This document shows, piece by piece, positions 33,914 to 43,492 of a DNA stretch of 51,376 nt. A program made the translations under genes and the position numbers. The notes beneath the pieces were generated by a model. That model worked only from the letters and a program-made list of their open reading frames with translations, was not told the DNA's origin and did not search any database. Within the stretch, counting starts at the first letter, position 1. Each line of letters starts with the position of its first letter. The DNA comes from Candidatus Zhuqueibacterota bacterium (GTDB lineage Bacteria; Zhuqueibacterota; Zhuqueibacteria; Oceanimicrobiales; Oceanimicrobiaceae), in the NCBI GenBank assembly GCA_029261995.1, contig JAJDAF010000021.1:1-51376 (forward strand), given 5' to 3'.

Positions 33914-35029
33914 ATGGAAGAATCAAAATGGCTGGAGTCCAACCGGCCGGATATCCGGTTTGAAGACACGGCGGTCGGGCGGATGAAGAAACAAATCTGG
34001 GAGGCCAGCGACGCGCAGATTGACGAGATCCTGGTCGATTACGGCATCCCCTCGCCCTCGGAGCTTGGCAAGATTGGGTGCTACATTCAAAACACCGTGC
34101 GCCAGCGGGTGGTCGAAAACCGGCGCAAGAATGACATCGTGTTCATCCCTCTCGGCACCACGGAAAATCACGGCTTGCACACCATCACCCATCTCGACAA
34201 TTTCATGGCCTCGCAAATCCTGGAAGGCGTACGGCGCTACACCGCCAGGCAGGGGAAGCCGATCAACCTGGTCTATTCGCCGTTGAATTACGGCGCCCAT
34301 CCGCACCATCACATCGGCATGGCCGGCACGGTTTCTCTGGACGAGGACACAGTTCGAAAAGTGCTGATGAGCGTCATGCTCGGTTTGTGGAATGATGGCT
34401 TCCGAAAAATCGTTATGGTGAATAATCACGGCCATCAGTGGGTGCTGGAATCCGCGATTCAGGAGTTCCAGAAGACGTACAACCTGCCGGGCATTTTTTG
34501 GACCATCGACTGGCACCGGGCTTCGCGCGAATTCTTCCGCACCAAAGGCCGCGGCGGCTGGTTTGATACGGACTTCGTGCATGCCGACGAAGCCGAAACC
34601 GCCGTCATCCGTCTCTTGATGGGAGAGGAATCCTGCGAAATGCAGTTTGCGGAGGAAACTGATCCGCAGGGTTACCTGCCGGACGGCCACTTCGACAAAG
34701 CTGTCGATCCCTATCAGAGGCCCATGAGTTGGTCAGAAGGGCAGGGGCATTTTCCCATCGAGCTGGCCAGCATTCCGGAAGGTGTGGTCGGCAAGCCGGC
34801 GCTTGGCGAACCGCACAAAGCCAAACGCTGCATCGCGGCGATTCTCAAGTATCTGACCCTGATCAACGATCAGATTCTCGAAGCTTTTCCCCCTGGCAAA
34901 GTGCCGCCGGTGGAGGGCACAACCCTGCGCACCGCGGAGGAGATGGAGCCCTACCTGCGAGAGCCGTTTAGCCCGGGTTGGAAATCGGTTTATTCGCTGC
35001 CGAAGTTGACGGGCGGAGCATCCTACTAG
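33914..35029 (+). CDS. iolN: 3-dehydro-scyllo-inosose hydrolase (creatininase superfamily)
   Basis: A 371-residue cytosolic metal hydrolase of the creatininase fold. Metal and active-site blocks are GTTENHGLHT (Glu84 in TENHG), THLDN (His93, Asp95), HHHIGMAGTVSLD, VMVNNHGHQW and the acidic DFVHADEAETAV. In the Thermotoga-type inositol pathway an enzyme of this family opens the diketo-inositol ring to 5-dehydro-L-gluconate. It lies between genes for the preceding and following enzymes, which is the main support for the call, together with an N-terminal extension of about 70 residues that ordinary creatininases lack. The start has GGAG upstream. Plain creatininase-family amidohydrolase is the fallback. 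Confidence 0.78.
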   Translation: MEESKWLESNRPDIRFEDTAVGRMKKQIWEASDAQIDEILVDYGIPSPSELGKIGCYIQNTVRQRVVENRRKNDIVFIPLGTTENHGLHTITHLDNFMASQILEGVRRYTARQGKPINLVYSPLNYGAHPHHHIGMAGTVSLDEDTVRKVLMSVMLGLWNDGFRKIVMVNNHGHQWVLESAIQEFQKTYNLPGIFWTIDWHRASREFFRTKGRGGWFDTDFVHADEAETAVIRLLMGEESCEMQFAEETDPQGYLPDGHFDKAVDPYQRPMSWSEGQGHFPIELASIPEGVVGKPALGEPHKAKRCIAAILKYLTLINDQILEAFPPGKVPPVEGTTLRTAEEMEPYLREPFSPGWKSVYSLPKLTGGASY

Positions 35030-35220
35030 CGGAATTGTGAATTCAGAATTATGAATTGCGAATCTCCTCCCCGGAGGAGACAGAAAACGTGCACAGCGCG
35101 TTTTCAGAGGTGGGTCATCGCGAGCGGGAACAATCGCGGCTTGTCTTGCAACCCACACATTCTTCGACCGGAATACCCACTGAGTTGGGAATCAGACGAA
35201 CAGGTCAAAGCCAGATTGAC
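35030..35220. other. Gap between iolN and iolO with a GAATT-rich run
   Basis: A run like GAATTGTGAATTCAGAATT begins at about 35033, of the same kind as the repeat at 23029. An in-frame upstream extension of iolO to 35056 exists but has no family similarity and is not used. Confidence 0.45.
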
Positions 35221-36030
35221 ATGAAACTCAGTATCGTTTTATCCACGCAGCCAGCGTCCTTTTCGGCGCTAGCCTATAAGGGCGAGTTGGAGCAGAACAT
35301 CGCCAAAATCGCCGGCCTGGGCTATGATGGCGTCGAGCTTGCCGTGCGCGATCCCCAGTCGCTCGATTTGGAAGCGGTGTCAGGCATTCTGAAACGGCAT
35401 GACCTGAGCGTTCCGGCTATCGGCACGGGCCAGGCGTATGGCGAGGAAGGGCTTTCTTTTACCGCCATCGATGGCGCTGTTCGCCACCGCGCCATCGAGC
35501 GAATCAAGGCGCAAATAGAACTGGGAGCGCGATTGCAGGCGCTGGTGATCCTCGGGTTGATTCGCGGAAGAGTCGAGGCAGATGTGAGCCGTCCACAGGC
35601 GTACGAATGGCTCGTTCAGGCTCTGACGGAATGTGCCGAGTACGCAGCCGTTAACGGCGTCAAACTTGCCATGGAACCGATCAACCGCTATGAAACCGAT
35701 CTCATCGCAACAGTGGCGGAGGGCCTGGAGCTGATTCAGCACGTCGGTTCCGAGGCCTTCGGCCTGTTGCTCGACTCCTTCCACATGAACATCGAGGAGC
35801 CGGCCATCGAGCACAGCATCCGTAGCGCTGGCGACCGTATCTTCCATTTTCATATCGCGGATTCAAATCGCTGGTACCCGGGAGCGGGCCACATTGACTT
35901 CAAGGGCATTGTTGAGGGATTGGCTGAAGTTGGCTACGACGGCTTTCTTTCCGCTGAAATTCTGCCGCTCCCAGATGCCGATACTTGTGCCGAGAAAACG
36001 ATTGAGAAAATGCGCGCGATCCTGAAGTGA
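35221..36030 (+). CDS. iolO: 5-dehydro-L-gluconate epimerase (TIM barrel)
   Basis: A 269-residue xylose-isomerase-like TIM-barrel epimerase that in the Thermotoga-type pathway turns 5-dehydro-L-gluconate into D-tagaturonate. Divalent metal ligands are Glu152 (MEPINRYETD), Asp185 (LLLDSFHMNIEE), His211 (HFHIADSNRW) and Glu246 (FLSAEILPLP). Family hallmarks are the start MKLSIVLST and PAIGTGQAYGEEGLS. The match to the Thermotoga enzyme as remembered is strong across the whole length. The ATG at 35221 starts exactly where similarity starts. It ends the iolM-iolN-iolO set. Confidence 0.86.
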   Translation: MKLSIVLSTQPASFSALAYKGELEQNIAKIAGLGYDGVELAVRDPQSLDLEAVSGILKRHDLSVPAIGTGQAYGEEGLSFTAIDGAVRHRAIERIKAQIELGARLQALVILGLIRGRVEADVSRPQAYEWLVQALTECAEYAAVNGVKLAMEPINRYETDLIATVAEGLELIQHVGSEAFGLLLDSFHMNIEEPAIEHSIRSAGDRIFHFHIADSNRWYPGAGHIDFKGIVEGLAEVGYDGFLSAEILPLPDADTCAEKTIEKMRAILK

Positions 36031-36122
36031 ACCAGGGGTGACCTCCGTCACCATTTACAAACCCTGAATCAAGAACCCCAATCCGCCTTCTGTTGAATAT
36101 CCAGCTTTTCCGCACAAGCCCG

Positions 36123-36245
36123 CTAGTGTCACGATTTCTAATTTTCCGAACAAAACTCTGACAGGGTTTCGACCCTTTTTTTATGCCTGAAACGGTTAAC
36201 ATCAAACCCTGTCAGAGTTCGCTTATTTGGAAATCATCACACTAG
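36123..36245. mobile_element. MITE-like element with long terminal inverted repeats
   Basis: A 123-base non-coding segment between iolO and the receptor gene. The ends are about 43-47 bases of imperfect inverted repeat, starting CTAGTGTCACGATTTC on the left and, reverse-complemented, CTAGTGTGATGATTTCC on the right. The inner part TCTGACAGGGTTT / AAACCCTGTCAGA is perfect. CTAG at both edges could be a target-site duplication, leaving TGT...ACA ends as in IS481-like elements; that affiliation is inference. No coding capacity. It could also serve as a strong bidirectional terminator. Confidence 0.65.
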
Positions 36246-36345
36246 GACACGTCCACACCGTTGGGATTGAGCGGTTCGTGCCTTCGGACCTCGTATCTTG
36301 TGCCGTTGTCAAAGTGAACATAAGGCAAAGCAGGAGCAAGAGACG

Positions 36346-38658
36346 ATGCGACAAACTTCCTTCCTTTTATATGTATTGATTGGTTTGCTTGCCACAAAGC
36401 CCGTGACTGGTTTTACCCAGAATAAGAAGCTGGTGGGAACCATTAAGGGCCAGGTGGTGGACGGTGAGACCCAATTACCGCTGCTTGGCGCGAACGTCGT
36501 GCTGGTTGGTGCGGGTTTGGGCGACGCGACTGACGAAGCCGGTCGGTTCGAAGTTCAGAATGTGGCGGTGGGCAGCTACTCTTTGCAGTTCGGCCACATT
36601 GCCTACGAGCTGTGGGTCATCCCGGATGTCGTTGTGCGGTCGAAGCGGACAAGCTTTGTGACGGCGGAGCTGAAGATGTCATCTGTGGAAATGGAGCAAG
36701 TGGTGGTCTCGACCGGTTACTTTCGTGACGTTGATGACCAGCCTACCAGTCTCACTAATTTCTCCTCCGAGGAAATTCGAAGAGCCCCGGGTTCCGCCGG
36801 CGATGTCAGCCGCATTCTCATGAGTTTGCCGAGCGTGGCGAAAGTCAACGACCAGAACAACGGCCTGATCGTGCGCGGCGGTAGCCCGGTGGAGAATGCC
36901 TTCGTGATCGACAATATCGAAGTGCCGAACATCAACCATTTCCCAACCCAGGGCGCTTCTGGCGGACCCATCGGCATGGTGAATGTCGATTTCATCCGGG
37001 ATGTGGATTTCTTCACCGCCGGCTTCCCCGTGGCCTTTGGCGACCGCCTGTCTTCGGTGATGAACATCTCTTTTCGCGAAGGCAATCGCGATGAGTTTGA
37101 CGGCCAGCTCGACCTGAACTTCGCCGGTTTCGGTGGTGTGGCAGAAGGCCCGCTAGCCGGCGTGGATGGCTCCTGGCTGGTCTCGCTGCGCCGCAGTTAT
37201 CTCGACCTGCTGGTGGACGCTATTGATGTCGGCACCACCGTAGCGCCTCGCTTCGGTGACCTGCAATGGAAGCTGGTTTACGACCGCAATCCGAGACACA
37301 AAATCACAACGATTGGTTTATGGGGAGAAGATCGCAATGCCAACGACCGGGAGGTGGCTATCGAGAACGACATGCTGGTGTTTGGTGATCAGGACATCTC
37401 TGAAAGAACCACCGGCGTCAACTGGCGCGCTCTCTGGGGTGGCAATGGCTACTCGAAGACCTCCGTCTCACTCACGGCCACAAAGTTTGACGAGGACCTG
37501 TTCGAGACAGGCAGTGCAGATTTGCTCGTGCGCAATCGTTCGGACGAGCGCTCCTGGAAGTTGCGCAATGTCAATCATTTTCGTCTGAGTGACTCGTACA
37601 GCATCGATTTCGGATTCGAAGCCAAGCGTTTGCGCGTGGATTACGACAATTTCTATGCCGACTACACCGACGCTTTAGGCGGTTCCGTAGATGCCCTGGC
37701 TCTGAATGCCAACATCTCGGCCAGCCAGTTGGGCGGATTCGCCGGCGCCACGTTTGAACCGAGCAGCCGGCTGACCACTACGCTCGGCTTGCGGGCCGAT
37801 TACGCTTCTTTGACGAAAAACGTAGTGGTTTCGCCGAGACTCTCTTTCTCGTACAAACTCGGCGAACTCACGGCGATTACCGGCTCGGTCGGGCTGTTTC
37901 ACCAGAATCTGCCGCTTCTACTGATGGCGCAAAATGACGCCCACCGCAATCTGGCGCAGCCCAGCTCCCGGCATTTTGTTCTGGGCCTGAATCGCTTTCT
38001 AACTGAGAACACAAAACTGACCCTCGAAGTCTATCATAAAAGCTATGACCATTTCCCGATCGATCCGCAGCAGCCCGGCCTGTTCGTTCTCGATGAATTG
38101 TTCTACCGCTACGGCTTCTTTTTCAATCACGCCGAACTGCTCGCGAACGGCAAGGCCAGCTCGCGCGGCATCGAGCTGACGGTGCAAAAGAAGCTGGCGG
38201 AATCGATTTACGGTCTGGCGAGTGGGTCCTGGTTTCGCTCACGTTACAAAGGCGGCGACGGCATCTGGCGCAACCGGGTGTTTGACAACCGCTTTGCCGT
38301 CAGCTTGGAAGGCGGCTGGCGGCCGAACAGCAAGTGGGAGTTCAGCCTGCGCTGGATTCTGGCGGGCGGCGCGCCATTCACCCCGTTCGACCAGTGTGCA
38401 TCCACGGCGCTCAATCGAGCGGTTCTGGATGAAACGCGAATCAACGACTCCCGGCAGCCTGCTTACCATTCGCTTAACCTGCGCTTCGACCGGCGTTTCC
38501 ACTACAGCGGCTCCAATCTTGTTTTCTACCTGAGTGTTTGGAATGCTTACAACCGCGAAAATGTAGCCGGAGTTTTCTGGAATCAGCACGAGAATCGCCC
38601 GGATGTCATTCGGCAGTGGACGTTGCTGCCGATTTTTGGGTTGGAATTTGAGTTTTAA
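36346..38658 (+). CDS. TonB-dependent receptor
   Basis: A 770-residue outer-membrane receptor for energised uptake of a bulky substrate. After a signal peptide (MRQTSFLLYVLIGLLATKPV) comes a carboxypeptidase-regulatory-like domain (GTIKGQVVDGETQLPLLGAN), then the plug (EEIRRAPGSAGDVSRILMSL, VRGGSPVENAFVIDNIEVPN, DVDFFTAGFPVAFGDRLSSV). The beta-barrel ends in a terminal strand LPIFGLEFEF. Length is on the short side of normal and complete. The start was placed after a GAGCAAGAG site, where the signal peptide begins. It lies between the inositol genes and the phytase, so transport of phytate or inositol phosphates is an attractive but unproven role. Confidence 0.92.
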   Translation: MRQTSFLLYVLIGLLATKPVTGFTQNKKLVGTIKGQVVDGETQLPLLGANVVLVGAGLGDATDEAGRFEVQNVAVGSYSLQFGHIAYELWVIPDVVVRSKRTSFVTAELKMSSVEMEQVVVSTGYFRDVDDQPTSLTNFSSEEIRRAPGSAGDVSRILMSLPSVAKVNDQNNGLIVRGGSPVENAFVIDNIEVPNINHFPTQGASGGPIGMVNVDFIRDVDFFTAGFPVAFGDRLSSVMNISFREGNRDEFDGQLDLNFAGFGGVAEGPLAGVDGSWLVSLRRSYLDLLVDAIDVGTTVAPRFGDLQWKLVYDRNPRHKITTIGLWGEDRNANDREVAIENDMLVFGDQDISERTTGVNWRALWGGNGYSKTSVSLTATKFDEDLFETGSADLLVRNRSDERSWKLRNVNHFRLSDSYSIDFGFEAKRLRVDYDNFYADYTDALGGSVDALALNANISASQLGGFAGATFEPSSRLTTTLGLRADYASLTKNVVVSPRLSFSYKLGELTAITGSVGLFHQNLPLLLMAQNDAHRNLAQPSSRHFVLGLNRFLTENTKLTLEVYHKSYDHFPIDPQQPGLFVLDELFYRYGFFFNHAELLANGKASSRGIELTVQKKLAESIYGLASGSWFRSRYKGGDGIWRNRVFDNRFAVSLEGGWRPNSKWEFSLRWILAGGAPFTPFDQCASTALNRAVLDETRINDSRQPAYHSLNLRFDRRFHYSGSNLVFYLSVWNAYNRENVAGVFWNQHENRPDVIRQWTLLPIFGLEFEF

Positions 38659-38831
38659 GCGGATGGACCTTCCAGGTTTCCAAAGCTGGAAGGTTTAGAT
38701 GTTAAGTTTCTTCTCGATCGCTGACTGATTCTGACAATCTCCACCTTTTTCTGGATTTCATCCAATTTCACATGGGGGTTCCTCCCGTCTCATTCGTATA
38801 TCATATAGAAGAAAGAGGAGGAAAGTATCCC

Positions 38832-41800
38832 ATGTCACCCAATCCACTCTGCACCCCACTCATTATTCTAGGTTTGACGACATGCCTGAATGCCCAGCAG
38901 GACTGGGTTTGGCAGAATCCCCTGCCGCAGGGCCATTCTCTCTATGACATACACGCCTTTAGCGGAGAGCATGCTGTGGCGGTCGGCGCATTTGGTACAA
39001 TCATCGAGACGCGCGACGGCGGCGAAACATGGATCTTCCAAGAAACGCCAACGACAAAGATTATAACTTCCGTGTTTTTTCTCAATCCGATGGTCGGCTG
39101 GGCGGTGACTTCGGATGGCGGGTATCTTAGACGTTTGGGCGAGATTATTCACACAAGTGATGGAGGAGTGACCTGGTACTTACAACATTCGTCAAGCAAG
39201 GGTTTGCGCGGAGTCCAGTTCGTAAATGAGATGACAGGTTGGGTGGTCGGAGATGGCGGTTCAATACTCAGATCAGATGATGGCGGACAGACATGGCGTG
39301 AGTCAGAACGCATTACAAACACGGCGTTATACTCGCTGCATTTCCTTGATGCCTATACCGGATGGTGTGCTGGTGAAGATGGCGTTATAATCAAGACGGA
39401 AGATGGCGGTACGTCTTGGTCTTTTCAAAACTGTGGACGATTTGAACCTCTGAGATCTCTGTTCTTTGTCGATCCCATGCATGGCTGGGCCGGGGGCGAT
39501 GGCGCCATCCTGTTGAACACTAGGGATGGTGGCGCGACCTGGACTCGGCAGGCGAGCTGGCGCTATGGTTCTTTGTCTTCTATTCATATGTCGAGCCGGA
39601 AAATTGGTTACGCGGTTGGCAAGGGGCTCCTCCTGCAGACCATCGACGGAGCAAACTGGTTGCCACACGCAAAGGGCGCAGGCGTTTATTGGTTCGCGGT
39701 CGATCTCAGCGCGGATGGCGCAGTCTGGATTGTCGGGGAAAATAGGGTGCTGCGGACCATCAGTGAGGGCCATACCTGGACCGAGTTGAGCAGTGCGCTC
39801 ACCAGGCAGCCGTTAAACGATGTGCAGTTCGTTTCACCACAAATCGGGTGGGCGGTCGGCGACAGCGGCACCGTACTGAAGACGGTAAACGGCGGCGAGC
39901 AATGGCAACGGCAGCCTACGCCATCGCACGAGGAGCTCAGCGCAGTCCAGTTTTTGAATGAATCCACGGGGTGGACAGTCGGCGACAGCGGCACAATTCT
40001 GAAAACAACCGATGGCGGCCAATCCTGGATATCGCAGTCAATCCCGCACTACTATTTCCAGTCTGTCTTCTTCGTCAATGCGGACACGGGTTGGGTGGGT
40101 GGCCGTGCGATCTACAAGACGACCGATGGTGGCGAGTCCTGGAAGAAGCAAACTGGTGATCGAACAATCGGGGTGAGATCCCTACATCTCCTGGATAGGA
40201 ATCGCGGCTGGGCAGCTATGGGGTATGGTGGGATGTTGAGGACAGGTGATGGAGGCGCCACCTGGATCGTGGATGAAAATGTGCCCGAAGGCAATTGGGA
40301 ATCCGTTTTTTTTGTTGATGAGGAGTATGGCTGGGCGAGTGGAAAAGGGATTATTGCAACAGTCGATGGAGGCGAGTCGTGGCAGACCGAAGTTGAACTT
40401 CCCGGGTCCAGATTTTCCCACGTGTTCTTCACGGACCGGGAGAACGGCTGGGCCTATGACAGGTGGCGAGATCGCCTTCTCAAGACACCAGACGGCGGCC
40501 AAACCTGGCTGGAACTGCAGCACAGCCCACGCGGGGACGTTCGTTCTTTGTTCTTTGTTGACAGAGCGACCGGTTGGATTGTTGGTGACGGTGGGTCCAT
40601 TCTGAAGACCACAACCGGCGGCGGGCCGGCTGTCGGTTCGACGCAAATTAACGATCTCGGGTCTGTATCGGCCTGGGCTGACAAAGCCGCACCGCAATCA
40701 GGCCCTGTTTCGCGGTCTGATGCTCAGTACTTACATCTTGAAATGGATGAGCACAGGCATCTGGATTCAGATGGCATGGATGTTTTCGAGGCATTTGAAC
40801 AGGAGATTGAAGTAGATTCCGACTGGATCTGGCAAAACCCACGTCCGACGGCCAATGACCTGACCAATCTGCACGTCCTTGACCCCAATACAGCAATCGC
40901 AGTGGGGCAATTCGGCACGATTGTCCGCACAAATGATGGCGGTGAGACTTGGACCGCGCAAAACAGTACCAGCCGGCGCAAGCTGCTCGATGTGCATTTT
41001 GTTAACGCCAATACAGGTTGGGCAGTTGGCTATGGCCGTACGATTTTGAACACACGCGACGGCGGGCAAAGCTGGCGCAATCAAACCGGCAACACAGTGC
41101 AGGCACCTGACGCAGGCTATTTTGCTGCTGAGACAAGCAGGCTTGAGGCCGTCTTCTTCGCCGACGAGCAAACAGGATGGGCGGTAGGACGTGGCGGCCT
41201 CATTCTGGCAACCTCTGATGGCGGGGAGATCTGGATGTCGCGGGATAGCCACACGTTGAGTGATTTACGAGACGTTTGGTTTCTGGATGCACAGCGCGGC
41301 TGGGCAGTCGGATGTTTCGGTATGATTCTCAATACCGTAGATGGGGGCGAAACCTGGCGGTTCCAGACTTGCGCTAAAGAGCGCGATCTCAACCGTATCT
41401 TCTTCGTCGATGACAGCATCGGTTGGAGCGCCGGAGATGACGGCTATCTTTTGCGCACCACAAATGGCGGCATCACCTGGAACCACCTGCCGCAAACGTT
41501 TGAAGGCGACCCTACTGACTTTTTGTCGCTCCATTTTGTCGATGGCCTAACCGGCTGGGCCGTGGCCATTCATCGTGACTATTCGCGCCATTACTATCTT
41601 ATCCTGATGACGACGGATGGCGGTGTTACCTGGGTCGAGAACGAAATCGGCAGGTCATCCCTGCGTCATCGGGCCATTGAATTTGCTGACAGAAACACGG
41701 GGTGGTTGGTCGGCGACCGGGGCAGTATTCTGAAGACTGAGGCTGGCGGCGGCTCCTGGACGCAGCAACGCCAGGGTCCGACCAAAACGCTGAATGATAT

Positions 41801-42980
41801 TTTTTTCGTCACGCCGGATAGCGGCTGGGTCGTTGGTGGCGGTTACGGCCAGGGTGGTGTTCTTCTCAGCACAGTCGATGGCGGAGATACCTGGTCGAGA
41901 CAGGAGATCGATACCACCTGGCATCTCAGAGCGGTGACGTTCCTGGATTCCCGTACGGGTTGGATCGTTGGCGACGGAGGTGCGGCTTTCAACACCAGCG
42001 ATGGTGGCGCAACCTGGGGTAAAGTGGAAGTGGCGACTACCGCCGGTTTGGAAGATGTGCTGTTCTCGCCTGCCGGTACCGGCTGGATCGTTGGCGATGA
42101 CGAAACCCTGCTCCGCTCGACGGATGGCGGCGTTTCCTGGGAACCGCAACCAGTTCCAGCCGGAGCATATCTGAATTCGATTTTCTTTCTCGATGAAAGA
42201 ACAGGCTGGATCTCCGGGACGGTGATTCTGAAAACCGCGGATGGCGGTGCTACCTGGCAACAGCAGAGTTTTAGATGCATTTCCCATTGCCGGTATCACA
42301 AAATATGGTTTCTCGATGAAAAACATGGATACGCTGCAGGGACGGCTAACCCTGAGGACCAGTTTTACGCCAGCATTTTGGAAACACTGGATGGTGGAGA
42401 GACCTGGTTGACGCGTTGGGACTTTCAGCCAGAGAGGCGGATTGAAGGTCTAGATTCTTATCACAATTGGCTTCTTGATCTGTCCTTCAGTGACAATCAA
42501 GTCGGCTGGATAGTGGGCAATGATGGTGTGTTTAAAACCACGAATGGCGGGGCAAGGTGGATAAATCAGCGTGTTGCTCTAGGTTTGAATGGCTTGTTCT
42601 TTATTGACGAAAACACTGGCTGGGCAGTGGGGGAAAACGGGACGATAGTCAAAACGAACAATGCTGGTGGGGACTTTCAAGTCGAACCGCCCCGAACTCC
42701 GTTTCCGGAACCCCAACCTGAACTGCGACTATTTCACAACTTCCCCAATCCCTTCAATCCCGAAACGACCATTCGTTTTGAGATTCCGGAAGCGGCAAGA
42801 ACAACGATCACGATTTTTGACATGCTTGGACGAAAGGTGGTCGAATTGCTGGATGCCGAGCTAGCTCCTGGCGAACACCAAATCCTGTGGCGCCCGTCAA
42901 AACTTGCGACCGGTGTCTACTTCTGCAGACTCACGGCAAACAGCTTCACACAAACAAGAAAGCTTGTGTTGCTCCGATAA
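38832..42980 (+). CDS. Secreted YCF48-repeat protein with FlgD/T9SS-like C-terminal domain
   Basis: A 1382-residue secreted protein made almost wholly of YCF48-type (BNR-like) beta-propeller repeats, with the unit GW-VG-G-IL-T-DGG-W recurring over twenty times. It has an N-terminal signal (ending about LNAQ). Residues about 22-600 and 663-1275 are two similar halves, beginning QDWVWQNPLPQG and SDWIWQNPRPT, joined by a linker without repeats. The last 85 residues (FHNFPNPFNPETTIRFEIP ... GVYFCRL) form the FlgD-like / T9SS-type A sorting domain, which suggests export to the surface. In cyanobacteria and plants the YCF48 fold assists photosystem II assembly; in this setting it is only a structural fold. 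The start follows a GAGGAGG site. Confidence 0.88.
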   Translation: MSPNPLCTPLIILGLTTCLNAQQDWVWQNPLPQGHSLYDIHAFSGEHAVAVGAFGTIIETRDGGETWIFQETPTTKIITSVFFLNPMVGWAVTSDGGYLRRLGEIIHTSDGGVTWYLQHSSSKGLRGVQFVNEMTGWVVGDGGSILRSDDGGQTWRESERITNTALYSLHFLDAYTGWCAGEDGVIIKTEDGGTSWSFQNCGRFEPLRSLFFVDPMHGWAGGDGAILLNTRDGGATWTRQASWRYGSLSSIHMSSRKIGYAVGKGLLLQTIDGANWLPHAKGAGVYWFAVDLSADGAVWIVGENRVLRTISEGHTWTELSSALTRQPLNDVQFVSPQIGWAVGDSGTVLKTVNGGEQWQRQPTPSHEELSAVQFLNESTGWTVGDSGTILKTTDGGQSWISQSIPHYYFQSVFFVNADTGWVGGRAIYKTTDGGESWKKQTGDRTIGVRSLHLLDRNRGWAAMGYGGMLRTGDGGATWIVDENVPEGNWESVFFVDEEYGWASGKGIIATVDGGESWQTEVELPGSRFSHVFFTDRENGWAYDRWRDRLLKTPDGGQTWLELQHSPRGDVRSLFFVDRATGWIVGDGGSILKTTTGGGPAVGSTQINDLGSVSAWADKAAPQSGPVSRSDAQYLHLEMDEHRHLDSDGMDVFEAFEQEIEVDSDWIWQNPRPTANDLTNLHVLDPNTAIAVGQFGTIVRTNDGGETWTAQNSTSRRKLLDVHFVNANTGWAVGYGRTILNTRDGGQSWRNQTGNTVQAPDAGYFAAETSRLEAVFFADEQTGWAVGRGGLILATSDGGEIWMSRDSHTLSDLRDVWFLDAQRGWAVGCFGMILNTVDGGETWRFQTCAKERDLNRIFFVDDSIGWSAGDDGYLLRTTNGGITWNHLPQTFEGDPTDFLSLHFVDGLTGWAVAIHRDYSRHYYLILMTTDGGVTWVENEIGRSSLRHRAIEFADRNTGWLVGDRGSILKTEAGGGSWTQQRQGPTKTLNDIFFVTPDSGWVVGGGYGQGGVLLSTVDGGDTWSRQEIDTTWHLRAVTFLDSRTGWIVGDGGAAFNTSDGGATWGKVEVATTAGLEDVLFSPAGTGWIVGDDETLLRSTDGGVSWEPQPVPAGAYLNSIFFLDERTGWISGTVILKTADGGATWQQQSFRCISHCRYHKIWFLDEKHGYAAGTANPEDQFYASILETLDGGETWLTRWDFQPERRIEGLDSYHNWLLDLSFSDNQVGWIVGNDGVFKTTNGGARWINQRVALGLNGLFFIDENTGWAVGENGTIVKTNNAGGDFQVEPPRTPFPEPQPELRLFHNFPNPFNPETTIRFEIPEAARTTITIFDMLGRKVVELLDAELAPGEHQILWRPSKLATGVYFCRLTANSFTQTRKLVLLR

Positions 42981-43492
42981 GGAACCCTTGCCGTTTGCGT
43001 TGCGTCCCGAGGCAGTACAAAATCTCCCAACAACGCCAGTGGTCTGTCGCATCTTTCGCAACCCACGAGTTCTCGTCTACCGTTTTTTCGGATAACATTC
43101 CTTAACTTCTCCTTCCGCAAGAGCGAAGCCGTGTTTGTAGTCTAATCTGAAGTCTGTCCTAAACAAATTGCTTTGATACGATCTTGGCAGTCTACGCTGG
43201 TAGCGAGAGGGCGGAAGTGGTTGCCTGGGGTTCGCCATTCTCCATTTTGTTATTCCTAATCATTCAGAACTTTTGCGCCGAAATCCGGGGGGAAGCATCC
43301 AGGCCTTTGATTCCTTCATCTTCGGGACAGGAATCTCAACATTCCCCAAGTTTTGTCAGCCGCAGATCTCGGTGTTTGCCGGTATATCATGATTAAAATA
43401 TACCTGATTGGCGTATCTGTCACTTTTCAAGTTCCGCGGCGGGGATGTCTCGACTGTCGGTGAGAGCCCGCGAGAATGGAGGTTACTGGTAG
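42981..43492. other. Intergenic region upstream of the phytase gene
   Basis: About 510 bases with no recognisable gene. A good GGAGGT ribosome-binding site lies eleven bases before the phytase ATG. No clear terminator, operator or riboswitch was found by eye; short frames have no family resemblance. Confidence 0.5.

Noticed and set aside
38832-42980. YCF48 repeats as a hint of photosynthesis
   Set aside because: The fold is common in secreted proteins of non-photosynthetic bacteria, and no other photosynthetic gene is present.
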